Positions 35,543 to 43,481 of a stretch of 64,000 nt of DNA are shown piece by piece. The notes beneath the pieces are model-generated. The model did no database searches and was not told the DNA's origin. It worked only from the letters and a program-made list of their open reading frames with translations. Source of the stretch: Sphingorhabdus pulchriflava (GTDB taxonomy: Bacteria > Pseudomonadota > Alphaproteobacteria > Sphingomonadales > Sphingomonadaceae). Each line of letters opens with the position of its first letter. The first letter of the stretch is position 1. Position numbers and translations under genes: made by a program. Location: contig NZ_QRGP01000001.1 in the NCBI RefSeq assembly GCF_003367235.1, positions 1,054,001-1,118,000 on the forward strand, written 5' to 3'.

Positions 35543-36602
35543 CGGCTAGCAATCCCACAGACAGAGCGTAAAAATTTGAACAATTATAGTCCAATATCGC
35601 GCGATAGTTGCTGCCCAGTAAATATGCGGTTTGCCCTTCGCCGTCGGGCTCAATCAGTGCTGCTTGCATATTTTCATCGGGCCAGACCCCATTTTGGGAG
35701 ATGACGCCCAGACTTTTCCATTCCGAAATCTTCATCAACCGGCTGTGGCGGGAGAAGACGCGGGCGCACCGCGGCGCAACCAAAGTGCTTTTGATGCTAT
35801 TGCGGTCCAGACTAAAGGGAACGTTGACCGCAAAGCCCCAAGGTTCATTCCGCCGCCAGCCGGCATTGAGCAGATAGTTGGCAATCGAAGTCATCGCATC
35901 GACTTCACTTTTCCAAATATCGGCATAGCCATCGCCATCACCATCGCGCGCCAGCCGGAGATAGACTGATGGCAGAAATTGCGGGCGACCAAGTGCCCCT
36001 GCCCAGCTGCCCGTTATTGCGTAAGATGGAACACCCCGGTCGATCATCTTCAAGACAGCGACCAGTTCGGCCTCAAATAAATCGCGGCGCCGCCCTTCAA
36101 AAGCCAGCGAGGCGAGCGCATCGGGGGCATGGAAATTGCCCATAACCGCGCCATAATTGGTCTCATGCCCGTAAATGGCGATCATCACCTCTTCGGGCAC
36201 ACCGGTTTCATTCTCGATCCGCTGCAGCAACGGACGAAGTTCTGAATATTTGCTGCGCCCACGTCCTATTCGCGCGGCATCAACATGTTTGCGGCGATAG
36301 GGTTCGAACGCAGGGATTGGCGCATTGCCGGGTGTTTCGGGCTGGCCGCGATCGAGCTGCACGACGCGCGGTAAATAGGTCAGCGTCGGGATAACGCGGT
36401 CGAGCGTCGCCTTTCTGACCCCTTCCCGCTCCGCACGAACGCGCACGGTCTGTAAATATTGGGCAAAAGCATGCGAATGGCTTTGATCGGCAACGGACGT
36501 CGGCGCTTGCTGGGCCGAAAGCGCGGCGGGCGGGCTCAGTGCAGCCAGCAACAAAGCGGCAGTGACTCCATCAACCGGGATTTTTCCGAAACGCAACGCC
36601 AC
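35526..36602 (-). CDS. Lytic murein transglycosylase, MltB family
   Basis: About 358 residues from GTG 36602, preceded by GGAGG; a longer reading from an ATG at 36638 is less likely because the signal peptide begins at the GTG. The signal peptide ends around ALSAQQ. The transglycosylase domain has ENETGVPEEVMIAIYGHETNYG with the catalytic Glu, then GAFGRPQFLPSVYL-like sequence (SWAGALGRPQFLPS). It cuts glycan strands to 1,6-anhydromuropeptides in the periplasm. It heads the eight-gene operon ending at the retropepsin-like protease. Confidence 0.92.
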   Translation of the reverse strand: MALRFGKIPVDGVTAALLLAALSPPAALSAQQAPTSVADQSHSHAFAQYLQTVRVRAEREGVRKATLDRVIPTLTYLPRVVQLDRGQPETPGNAPIPAFEPYRRKHVDAARIGRGRSKYSELRPLLQRIENETGVPEEVMIAIYGHETNYGAVMGNFHAPDALASLAFEGRRRDLFEAELVAVLKMIDRGVPSYAITGSWAGALGRPQFLPSVYLRLARDGDGDGYADIWKSEVDAMTSIANYLLNAGWRRNEPWGFAVNVPFSLDRNSIKSTLVAPRCARVFSRHSRLMKISEWKSLGVISQNGVWPDENMQAALIEPDGEGQTAYLLGSNYRAILDYNCSNFYALSVGLLADAVRN

Positions 36603-36799
36603 ACATCCTCCATTTGATCCAGTTCCGGACGATACCATGGATTTGCCGTTCTAACACAATAATATCAGCAGATTGGCGCGCCATTTGCTCCCCTTGCCGC
36701 GTAGCTCCCCATGGTGCCGGGCGTAGAGGGACAAAAGCGCCACCCGATACACAGAGCGCTTGCCAGCGCTGTTTTGGATGGTAAAGGCGACGGCGCAGC

Positions 36800-36889
36800 G
36801 GACAGGTGGCCGAGTGGTTTAAGGCACCGGTCTTGAAAACCGGCGTGGGTGCAAGCTCACCGTGGGTTCGAATCCCACCCTGTCCGCCA
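36800..36889 (+). tRNA. tRNA-Ser (UGA)
   Basis: A 90-base class II tRNA with encoded GCCA end. The acceptor GGACAGG pairs with CCTGTCC, the anticodon TGA is at 36834-36836 in loop CTTGAAA, and the long variable arm CGTGGGTGCAAGCTCACCG is clear. The T arm GTGGGTTCGAATCCCAC follows. No integrase or repeated 3' end is seen nearby. Confidence 0.97.
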
Positions 36890-36894
36890 ATTCC

Positions 36895-37242
36895 CTACTT
36901 CTCTTCCGCGAGTTGGCCGCCGCTGTTCAGATTTTCGCCGAACGCGCTGGTGACGCCGTCGACCATCATCTGGATTTCCTCGGTCGCATATTGCTCGGCA
37001 TCCTTTTGTGACGAGCCATAGCCGCGTTCGGATTTGACCAGCATATCGAAATAGGCTTTTCTTTCAGCCGGACAGGCTTTCTGAGCCGCCTCGTTGAACT
37101 CCGGCGCTGACTTCTTCACCTTCACCGCTTCATTATGTTCGGCGATCAGGCAATTGTTGAAACCTTTGCGCGCGTCGTCCAGCGCATCGCCCTTCATGGC
37201 TGCCATGTTGAGCGCCATGGCCAGCGCCAAGCTCATCATCAT
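36895..37242 (-). CDS. Small hypothetical exported protein
   Basis: A 115-residue protein with a hydrophobic N-terminus (MMMSLALAMALNMAAM) that may be a signal peptide. The rest is charged and helical, with two cysteines (NNCLIAE, KACPAER) that could pair. GGGGAG lies at suitable distance before the first ATG. No family recognised. It begins 5 bases after the convergent tRNA-Ser 3' end, with nothing obvious in the 120 bases upstream. Confidence 0.65.
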   Translation of the reverse strand: MMMSLALAMALNMAAMKGDALDDARKGFNNCLIAEHNEAVKVKKSAPEFNEAAQKACPAERKAYFDMLVKSERGYGSSQKDAEQYATEEIQMMVDGVTSAFGENLNSGGQLAEEK

Positions 37243-37363
37243 ACCCTTTTGCTCCCCAGTTTCTTAGCGAACGTCCGTTCTTCCCCGACTGCGTGAATAC
37301 CACAGCGTCGATGGATGCTGCAATGTCGGAATTTGAAAGTGAATCGACGCTGAACTCATCTGT

Positions 37364-38665
37364 TTAGCGGATGCGTTTGCCACCTTTTACAACTGCGTCG
37401 ACCGACTCGAGTTCACGCACGTCGCTCAACGGATTGCCATCGACCGCGATGATATCCGCATAACGGCCGACGGCAATTGCGCCGATGTCCTTTTCGCGAT
37501 CCAGCGCCTGCGCGCTGTTGCGGGTCGCGGCCTGGATTGCTTCGAGCGGGGTCATCCCATATTCCACCATTACGCGGAACTGTTTGCCGATTTCGCTATG
37601 CGGCATGACACCGGCGTCAGAGCCGAATACCATCCTTACACCAGCCTTGTGCGCCTTGCGGAAATTGTCGCGCTGGATTTGCGCAACTTCGCGATCTTTG
37701 CGCAGATTATCCTCGAGCACACCATTTTTGGCGCCTTCGGCCTGGGTGTATTCGGTGTTGTAGATGTCCATCGAGAACCAGACCGGCCGTGTACGGGTGG
37801 CAGCCAGCTTTATCCCTTCATCGTCAACAAGGCTGGCATGTTCGATGGTATCGATACCGGCCTTGATCGCGGCCTTGATGCCATCGCCGCCATGGGCGTG
37901 GGCGGCGACGCGAATGCCCCATTGATGCGCCTCATCGGCGATGACGCGCAGATGCTCTTCCGAAAGCTGTTGTTGACCAGGTTCGGTGTTGCGCGAGAAA
38001 ACCCCGCCGGTCGCGCAGACCTTGATGACTTCGGCGCCATATTTGCGCTGGCGTCGAACCTGATAGCGCAATTCGTCAGGGCTATCGCCTATCCCCTCTT
38101 CCTTGCCGTCTTTTTCAAGGCTCGGCGGCAGGAACGTGGAATCACAATGCCCGCCGGTTGCCCCCAGCGCGTAGCTTGCAGGAACGATCCGCGGGCCGAC
38201 GGCATAGCCATTATCAATCGCCTGTTTCAGACCGACGTCGTTTCGGTCGCCCGACCCCACATTGCGTACGGTTGTGAAGCCTGCGTCGAGCATAGATTTG
38301 GCGGCACCAACAGCGGTCATGCCCCAGAAACTGTCGGTGAATTCCAGGCCACGATAGCCGCCTATGTCGGCAGGGCCATCGAGATGGACATGCATATCGA
38401 TCAGGCCAGGAAGCAGTGTCTTGTCGCCCAGGTCGATATGAGTGACATCGCCGCCCCATTTGACCGTGCGCGCGTCTGCGATGCTGGTGATGCGGCCGTT
38501 ATCATCGACGAAGATGGCGGGATTATCGACCATCTTGCCGGTGAGCACATCGAGCATGCGCGCGCCGGTGATTACGGTATTGGCCAGTGCGGGCGCGGAA
38601 TGAACAGCCACCGCTGCAATTGCCAAAACCCCAGCTTTTCTCAGAAAGTTCACACTTATGCCCAT
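37364..38665 (-). CDS. Exported metal-dependent amidohydrolase (imidazolonepropionase/prolidase-like)
   Basis: A 433-residue amidohydrolase-superfamily enzyme with a signal peptide (MGISVNFLRKAGVLAIAAVAVHSAPALA). The TIM-barrel metal site is visible: LIDMHVHLDG (HxH), EVIKVCATGG (carbamylated Lys), AAHAHGGDGIKAAI and TIEHASLVDD (His ligands), and FGSDAGVMPHSE (Asp). Close relatives are Sgx9260/Xaa-Arg-type dipeptidases that hydrolyse N-acyl or dipeptide bonds. It is a single gene, presumably periplasmic. The exact substrate cannot be read. Confidence 0.9.
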   Translation of the reverse strand: MGISVNFLRKAGVLAIAAVAVHSAPALANTVITGARMLDVLTGKMVDNPAIFVDDNGRITSIADARTVKWGGDVTHIDLGDKTLLPGLIDMHVHLDGPADIGGYRGLEFTDSFWGMTAVGAAKSMLDAGFTTVRNVGSGDRNDVGLKQAIDNGYAVGPRIVPASYALGATGGHCDSTFLPPSLEKDGKEEGIGDSPDELRYQVRRQRKYGAEVIKVCATGGVFSRNTEPGQQQLSEEHLRVIADEAHQWGIRVAAHAHGGDGIKAAIKAGIDTIEHASLVDDEGIKLAATRTRPVWFSMDIYNTEYTQAEGAKNGVLEDNLRKDREVAQIQRDNFRKAHKAGVRMVFGSDAGVMPHSEIGKQFRVMVEYGMTPLEAIQAATRNSAQALDREKDIGAIAVGRYADIIAVDGNPLSDVRELESVDAVVKGGKRIR

Positions 38666-38734
38666 GTCTGTCTACTCCCGAATCTTGTTGTCGGACTCTA
38701 GGCAGATTGGGCGGCGGTAGGACAGCGGAAATTT

Positions 38735-39406
38735 TTAGGCGCGACCGCTGTGTTGAAGTTCGGCGGCCCGCATCGTTTCGAGATATGTGGTGAATCGGCG
38801 TAATTGCCCGACACCGCCGTCAACCTCAATATCCGAAACGGTTAACTGGTCGGCGGCACCCGTTGAATCTATGTACGAAATCCGCAGATTATGCCGCAAT
38901 TTCTGTCCCAGTTTTGCGCCGATATAGCCTGAAAAGGAGACTGCTTTCGCCGTTTCCTGATAAACGTCTTGTTTCAACTCGTCTGCCCGACCAAATTCGA
39001 TGAGCGTTATGCTGCCAATTGCGATCGGCTCAGGTGTCAATTTGAGGCTGCTGTGCATCAGCAATTGTTTGCTGCGATAAACCAACAAGGCGCTGGATCC
39101 AATCAGGCGCCAGATGCGGAGGGCGATGGCCCATAACAAATAGACTATGGAAGCGAGTAGCACGACAACCGGAAGCCAGCCTCCAGATAATTCTTCTAAC
39201 GGCCCTTCGTGGCGCTGGGGCCGGATTTCGTCGAACAGGATATCTGGCGTTGGATCGTTCGCGATGTAGTGCGAAATCGGTTGAGGCTCGGGCTGAAACG
39301 GGCGGGTCGTGCTCAGCCCCCAGATACCCAATATACAGAAAAGCGAAAAAAAGAGCAGCTGAACCAACAAGCCCGAGCGCGAGAAATGCAATGATGTTGG
39401 ATCCAT
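38735..39406 (-). CDS. Hypothetical membrane protein
   Basis: About 223 residues from ATG 39406 (a longer form from 39469 has a poor N-terminus). Two hydrophobic helices (about 12-30 and 77-97) flank a Pro-rich outside loop; the C-terminal 120 residues form a soluble alpha-beta region (SITLIEFGRADELKQDVY onward). Topology suggests both ends in the cytoplasm. I do not recognise the family. Confidence 0.65.
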   Translation of the reverse strand: MDPTSLHFSRSGLLVQLLFFSLFCILGIWGLSTTRPFQPEPQPISHYIANDPTPDILFDEIRPQRHEGPLEELSGGWLPVVVLLASIVYLLWAIALRIWRLIGSSALLVYRSKQLLMHSSLKLTPEPIAIGSITLIEFGRADELKQDVYQETAKAVSFSGYIGAKLGQKLRHNLRISYIDSTGAADQLTVSDIEVDGGVGQLRRFTTYLETMRAAELQHSGRA

Positions 39407-39498
39407 AAGGTTAGCTATGCTTTGGCTTACGCATGAAAGTTTAGTGCAACGAGACGACTGGCCCGGCAAGCCATCCAGTGACCTAGTATGTCATTGGA

Positions 39499-40032
39499 TC
39501 AGTCGAGAATTCGCTCAAAGCGGGAGACTATTTTTGCGCCGCTGCCCTTCTCACTATACTCCGCAGCCCGCGCCATCGCCGCTTTTTTCAGCGAGTCATA
39601 GCTTGCAAACTTGCAGTCGGTGCCGTCACTTTCGACCTGTGGCAGGCCTGTTTCCGGGGCAGCGCAATCAAAGTCCATGTCAAAGGCTTCGCCACCTCCA
39701 TCGCTGATGCGAAACAGGCGGTACGCTTCCATCTTGCCATTCATATTGACGATCTGGGCGAGATAGAGTTCCTCCGCCAAAGCATCGAAGCTGATGAAAT
39801 AGGCGGGTTTGGCGGCGTCGCCGAATTCCGAATGGTCAACCTGATATTCGGCGCCCTCGAGCGACACGACATAGCGATCGCCGGTAAACACCTCACCCTC
39901 AAAACGTGAATAGGTTCCCGAAAGCGGCGGTTTGTCCATCGCATCGTCAGGCATCAGTGGCGCGTCGGATGTCCAGCAGCCGGTGAGCAGCAGGGCTAGC
40001 ATCGCGGAAAGCAGAGCATTGATCGGTTTCAT
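39499..40032 (-). CDS. Hypothetical lipoprotein
   Basis: A 177-residue protein with a lipoprotein signal, LLALLLTGC, ending at Cys19. The mature part is acidic with beta-like segments (RYVVSLEGAEYQV, PAYFISFDALAEELYLAQI) and two further cysteines. No known family recognised. It starts 59 bases after the lpdA stop on the same strand, so it may be expressed by read-through. Confidence 0.65.
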   Translation of the reverse strand: MKPINALLSAMLALLLTGCWTSDAPLMPDDAMDKPPLSGTYSRFEGEVFTGDRYVVSLEGAEYQVDHSEFGDAAKPAYFISFDALAEELYLAQIVNMNGKMEAYRLFRISDGGGEAFDMDFDCAAPETGLPQVESDGTDCKFASYDSLKKAAMARAAEYSEKGSGAKIVSRFERILD

Positions 40033-40091
40033 AAGCCTCCTTCGCGACCTGCAATGAGGCTAGCCAAATGCGCTGTCAGGTCAACCGACGA

Positions 40092-41483
40092 TCACATATG
40101 CAGCATCTTCCCATAGGCCCCCAAGACGCTCTCGTGCATCATCTCACTCAGCGTCGGGTGCGGGAAGACGGTGTGCATGAAATCCGCTTCGACCAGCTCG
40201 GCAGTTTTGCCGATGGTATAGCCCTGGATCAACTCGGTGACTTCCGCGCCGACCATATGAGCGCCTAATAGCTCACCGGTCTTGGCATCGAACACGGTCT
40301 TGATGAAGCCTTCCGCCTCGCCCAGCGCGATGGCCTTGCCGTTGCCGATGAAGGGGAAGTTTCCGACCTTCACCTCATAACCCGCTTCCTTGGCCTTGGC
40401 TTCGGTCAGGCCAACGCTGGCGACCTGCGGGTGACAATAGGTACAGCCGGGGATATTCTTCGGATCCATTGCATGCGGATGGCCGCCCGCAATGGCCTCG
40501 GCAGCAATCACGCCCTCATGGCTCGCCTTGTGCGCAAGCCATGGCGGCGCGGTAACGTCTCCGATCGCCCACAGGCCGGGGACATTGGTGCGGCACATAG
40601 GGTCGGTCTTGATATGACCGCGCTCGGTCGCGACGCCGAGTGCTTCCAGCCCGATATTCTCGGTATTGGGCACGATGCCGATGGCAACGATGCAGTGGGT
40701 GAACTCGGACTTGGCGACCTTGCCGTCCTTATCCTTGATTTCGGCGGTGACGCCGGTGGCGCTGGCCTTTAGCGACTGCACCCCTGCCCCGGTCAGGATC
40801 GTCATACCCTGCTTTTTCAGCGCCTTTTCAAGGAATGTGGAAACATCCGCATCCTCGACTGGCACGATGCGGTCCATCATTTCCACAACGGTCACTTCCG
40901 CGCCCATATCATTGTAGAAGCTGGCAAATTCGATGCCAATCGCGCCGCTGCCGATAACCAGCAGCTTTTTGGGCATTTCGGGCGGAACCATCGCGTGGCG
41001 ATAGGTCCAGATGCGCTTTCCGTCTGCGGGTGCAAAAGGCAGGTCGCGGGCGCGGGCGCCGGTGGCGATTATGATGTTCTTTGCGGTCAGCTCTTCGGCC
41101 TTGCCGTCCTTGGTGACGGCCAGCTTATTCGCGGCGAGCAGCTTGCCATCGCCCATATGGACGGTGATCTTGTTCTTCTTCATCAGATGCGTGACGCCCT
41201 GATTCAGCTGCTTCGCGACGCCGCGCGAGCGCTTTACCACCGCATCGATATCCGCGCTGATATTCGCCGCGGTCAGCCCATAATCGCCCGCATGCTGCAT
41301 ATAATGATAAATTTCCGCCGAACGCAGCAACGCCTTGGTCGGGATGCAGCCCCAGTTAAGGCAGATGCCCCCGAGATTCTCGCGCTCGACAATCGCGGTT
41401 TTCAGCCCGAGCTGCGCGGCGCGGATAGCGGCAACATAGCCACCGGGGCCGCTGCCGAGGACGATGAGGTCGTAGTTAGACAT
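40092..41483 (-). CDS. lpdA: Dihydrolipoyl dehydrogenase (E3)
   Basis: A 463-residue flavoprotein that reoxidises dihydrolipoamide on E2 with NAD+. The FAD site is VLGSGPGGYVAAIRAAQ, the redox disulfide GGICLNWGCIPTKAL, the NAD site VIGSGAIGIEFASF, and the C-terminal dimer motif HTVFPHPTLSEMMHES carries the catalytic His-Glu. It may begin at ATG 41483, or at GTG 41492 three codons earlier; the GTG has GGAGAGGG eight bases upstream, inside a palindromic repeat. Normally it would directly follow pdhC; here a DUF559 gene lies between and its stop overlaps the lpdA start region by 8 bases. Confidence 0.97.
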   Translation of the reverse strand: MSNYDLIVLGSGPGGYVAAIRAAQLGLKTAIVERENLGGICLNWGCIPTKALLRSAEIYHYMQHAGDYGLTAANISADIDAVVKRSRGVAKQLNQGVTHLMKKNKITVHMGDGKLLAANKLAVTKDGKAEELTAKNIIIATGARARDLPFAPADGKRIWTYRHAMVPPEMPKKLLVIGSGAIGIEFASFYNDMGAEVTVVEMMDRIVPVEDADVSTFLEKALKKQGMTILTGAGVQSLKASATGVTAEIKDKDGKVAKSEFTHCIVAIGIVPNTENIGLEALGVATERGHIKTDPMCRTNVPGLWAIGDVTAPPWLAHKASHEGVIAAEAIAGGHPHAMDPKNIPGCTYCHPQVASVGLTEAKAKEAGYEVKVGNFPFIGNGKAIALGEAEGFIKTVFDAKTGELLGAHMVGAEVTELIQGYTIGKTAELVEADFMHTVFPHPTLSEMMHESVLGAYGKMLHM

Positions 41484-41982
41484 TATAGGCACTTTCTAAT
41501 CCCTCTCCCCTTGCGGGAGAGGGAGGGAGCCGCGTAGCGGCGGAAGGGAGAGGGGGTGTCTGCAGCGCGTGCCAAATGGTTTCGGCAACCGCTTCACCAT
41601 TTTTCAAAATGTCGCTGTTCCAGAAGCGTAACACTTGGCACCCCTGCATTTTCAAATAGGCATCACGTTTTTTGTCGTAGTCACTTTCGGCGTGCTGAGA
41701 GCCATCAGCTTCTACGATCAGACGGTATTCGAAATTCACAAAGTCGACGATGTAGCCGTCGATGATGACCTGCCGTCGGAATTTGAAGCCAGTCATCCTT
41801 TTTGCCCGCAATATCGCCCAAAGGCGTTTTTCGGCTTCAGTTGGGTTTAGGCGCATCCATTTGGCGCGGGTGAGCAGGTCCGACCTTGAAGGCACACCCC
41901 CTCTCCCTCCCACCGCTTCGCGGCGGGCCCCTCCCTCTCCCGCAAGGGGAGAGGGGTCTAATCTTGCATCGACGTCAGACAC
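41476..41982 (-). CDS. DUF559 endonuclease-like protein with repeat-encoded ends
   Basis: A 168-residue protein. The core (about 38-140) is DUF559, related to Vsr-like PD-(D/E)XK nucleases: KRMTGFKFRRQ, IDGYIVDF (Asp80), LIVEADGSQH (Glu91, Asp93, His97), then KKRDAYLKMQGCQVLRFWNSDI. No nuclease activity is proven for most members. Residues 8-29 (DPSPLAGEGGARREAVGGRG) and 142-161 (PPLPSAATRLPPSPARGEG) are translations of the flanking palindromes. Start GTG 41980-41982 follows GGGGAGAGGA, also from a palindrome. A start at internal ATG (residue 43) would give the bare core. The stop overlaps the lpdA start region. Confidence 0.8.
   Translation of the reverse strand: MSDVDARLDPSPLAGEGGARREAVGGRGGVPSRSDLLTRAKWMRLNPTEAEKRLWAILRAKRMTGFKFRRQVIIDGYIVDFVNFEYRLIVEADGSQHAESDYDKKRDAYLKMQGCQVLRFWNSDILKNGEAVAETIWHALQTPPLPSAATRLPPSPARGEGLESAYNV
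41496..41558. repeat. Palindromic REP-like element, copy A
   Basis: CCCTCTCCC pairs with GGGAGAGGG (41501-41523); a second small hairpin CCGC-GTA-GCGG (41530-41540) follows, then another GGGAGAGGG-type arm able to compete for the first. It encodes the C-terminal peptide of the DUF559 protein and is a near-exact inverted copy of the element at 41895-41963. Confidence 0.85.
41895..41963. repeat. Palindromic REP-like element, copy B (inverted relative to A)
   Basis: The same modules as copy A in reverse order: CCCCTCTCCC arm, a GC hairpin CCGC-TTCG-CGG, then CCCTCTCCC pairing with GGGGAGAGGG, and the shared tail CTAATC. It encodes the N-terminal extension of the DUF559 protein. Copies A and B flank about 336 bases of gene core as an inverted pair. 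Confidence 0.85.
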
Positions 41983-42050
41983 TCCTCTCCCCTCGCGGGA
42001 GAGGATACGAAGCCTTAGCCGAAGGCTTAGGCACAGTTGGAGAGGGGTTG
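41983..42050. repeat. Palindromic REP-like element, copy C
   Basis: CTCTCCC pairs with GGGAGAG around CTCGC; a middle hairpin AGCCTT/AAGGCT and a closing GGAGAGGGG arm follow, the same plan and orientation as copy A with a different central hairpin. It fills the pdhC-DUF559 gap and supplies the DUF559 Shine-Dalgarno-like sequence. Confidence 0.8.
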
Positions 42051-42054
42051 AGTA

Positions 42055-43338
42055 TCAAGCCACCAACCCCAACGGCTTCTCCACCAACTCCTTGAACACC
42101 TTCATCAACTCAGCCCCGTCCGCACCGTCAATCGCGCGGTGGTCGAAGCTGCCGGTGGCGCTCATTACGGTCGCGATCGCCAGCGCGTCGTCGACCACAT
42201 AAGGCCGCTTCTCTCCTGCACCGATCGCCATGATCATCGCTTGCGGCGGGTTGATGACGGCTTCGAACTGTTTGATGCCCATCATGCCCATATTGCTGAT
42301 CGATGCAGTACCGCCCTGGAACTCATGCGGTTGCAGCTTGCCGTCCTTTGCCTTGGCGGCGAGTGCGGACATTTCGGTCGAGATGGTCGAGAGCGATTTG
42401 TTCGCGGCGTCGACGATGATCGGGGTGATCAGGCCGGTGGGCACCGAAACCGCGACGCTGATATCGGCGCGGCTATATTGCAGCATATTATCGCCCGCAA
42501 AGCTGACATTGCATTTCGGCACCTGAATGAGTGCCAGCGCGAGCGCCTTGATCAGCATATCATTGACCGACAGCTTGACGCCGCGGCTTTCGAGGCTGGC
42601 GTTAAGTTCGCCGCGCAGCTTGAGCAAAGCATCGAGGCGGATGTCTACGGTGAGGTAGATATGCGGAACCTGCTGCTTGCTCTCGGTCAGGCGGCGCGCG
42701 ATCGTTTTGCGCATATTGCTGAGTTTGACGACCTCGTGCGGGATGCCGAAATCGGGGACCGGTTGATTTTGTACCGCAAGCCCTGAGCCTGTCGAAGGGC
42801 GGCTCTCGGTTGTAACCCGTGCTTCGACAGGCTCAGCACTAGCGGTTTTGGCTGAGGCACCTTCAACATCGGCTTTGACGATGCGACCATTGGGGCCTGT
42901 GCCGTTCAATCCGGCGAGGTCAACGCCTTTATCGGCGGCAATGCGACGTGCGAGCGGGCTGGCCTTGATACGATCGCCAGATGCCGCGACCGGTGCAGCA
43001 GGTGCAGGCGCTGCAACAGGCGGTGGTGGCGGTGCGGCAGGTGTTTCGGCTTTTGCGGGTGCAGGCGCAGCAGCTTTGACCGGTGCGGTCCCCTCGTCTT
43101 CACCCTGAATCATCGCGATCACGGTGCCGACCTTCACTCCGTCCGTGCCTTCCGCAACCAAAATCTGCGAAATCACGCCCTCATCGACCGCTTCGAACTC
43201 CATCGTCGCTTTGTCCGTCTCGATCTCGGCAATCAGATCGCCCGACGACACGCTGTCGCCTTCCTTCACCAGCCAGCGGGCAAGCGTGCCCTCCTCCATG
43301 GTGGGGGACAGTGCGGGCATTTTGAGCTCGATGGGCAT
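42055..43338 (-). CDS. pdhC: Pyruvate dehydrogenase E2 (dihydrolipoyl acetyltransferase)
   Basis: A 427-residue core protein of the pyruvate dehydrogenase complex. One lipoyl domain (1-80; lipoyl Lys43 in [10 protein letters not shown]), an Ala/Pro linker, a peripheral-subunit-binding domain ([20 protein letters not shown], about 125-160), a second linker, and the acetyltransferase domain ending with the catalytic [13 protein letters not shown]. The second linker contains a repeat-encoded peptide ([12 protein letters not shown], then SRPSTGSGL). Start ATG 43338 fits the conserved [12 protein letters not shown]; a longer frame upstream is not conserved. The E1 genes are not in the window. Confidence 0.96.
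   Translation of the reverse strand: MPIELKMPALSPTMEEGTLARWLVKEGDSVSSGDLIAEIETDKATMEFEAVDEGVISQILVAEGTDGVKVGTVIAMIQGEDEGTAPVKAAAPAPAKAETPAAPPPPPVAAPAPAAPVAASGDRIKASPLARRIAADKGVDLAGLNGTGPNGRIVKADVEGASAKTASAEPVEARVTTESRPSTGSGLAVQNQPVPDFGIPHEVVKLSNMRKTIARRLTESKQQVPHIYLTVDIRLDALLKLRGELNASLESRGVKLSVNDMLIKALALALIQVPKCNVSFAGDNMLQYSRADISVAVSVPTGLITPIIVDAANKSLSTISTEMSALAAKAKDGKLQPHEFQGGTASISNMGMMGIKQFEAVINPPQAMIMAIGAGEKRPYVVDDALAIATVMSATGSFDHRAIDGADGAELMKVFKELVEKPLGLVA
42773..42846. repeat. Palindromic element inserted in frame within pdhC
   Basis: A perfect inverted repeat, CTGAGCCTGTCGAAG (42783-42797) against CTTCGACAGGCTCAG (42822-42836), lies inside outer arms ACCGC/GCGGT. It lies in the flexible linker between the subunit-binding and catalytic domains of E2 and keeps the reading frame. 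The core is shared with the ettA/putP palindrome. Confidence 0.88.
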
Positions 43339-43481
43339 CAGGGCATCCTGTTTATGGTCTGGATTTGTCGAAGCGGCATAAGGGCTTGGTTTCCCCAGCG
43401 TCAAGCGGCTATTGCTTGCACTGCGATTGGAAATGACGCAGGTTCATACGAATACATGAATGCCGCGACGGGGAAACGGCG

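Noticed and set aside
36800-36889. tRNA-Ser as an integration site for a genomic island
   Set aside because: No integrase and no repeat of the tRNA 3' end found nearby; neighbouring genes look chromosomal.
37598-38701. A 367-codon open frame on the plus strand
   Set aside because: It is antisense to the amidohydrolase gene, whose motifs are convincing; high GC at third positions keeps this opposite frame open.
41496-42050. A CRISPR array suggested by repeated GC-rich palindromes
   Set aside because: The copies are in both orientations, unequal in length and not regularly spaced, and they are partly translated.
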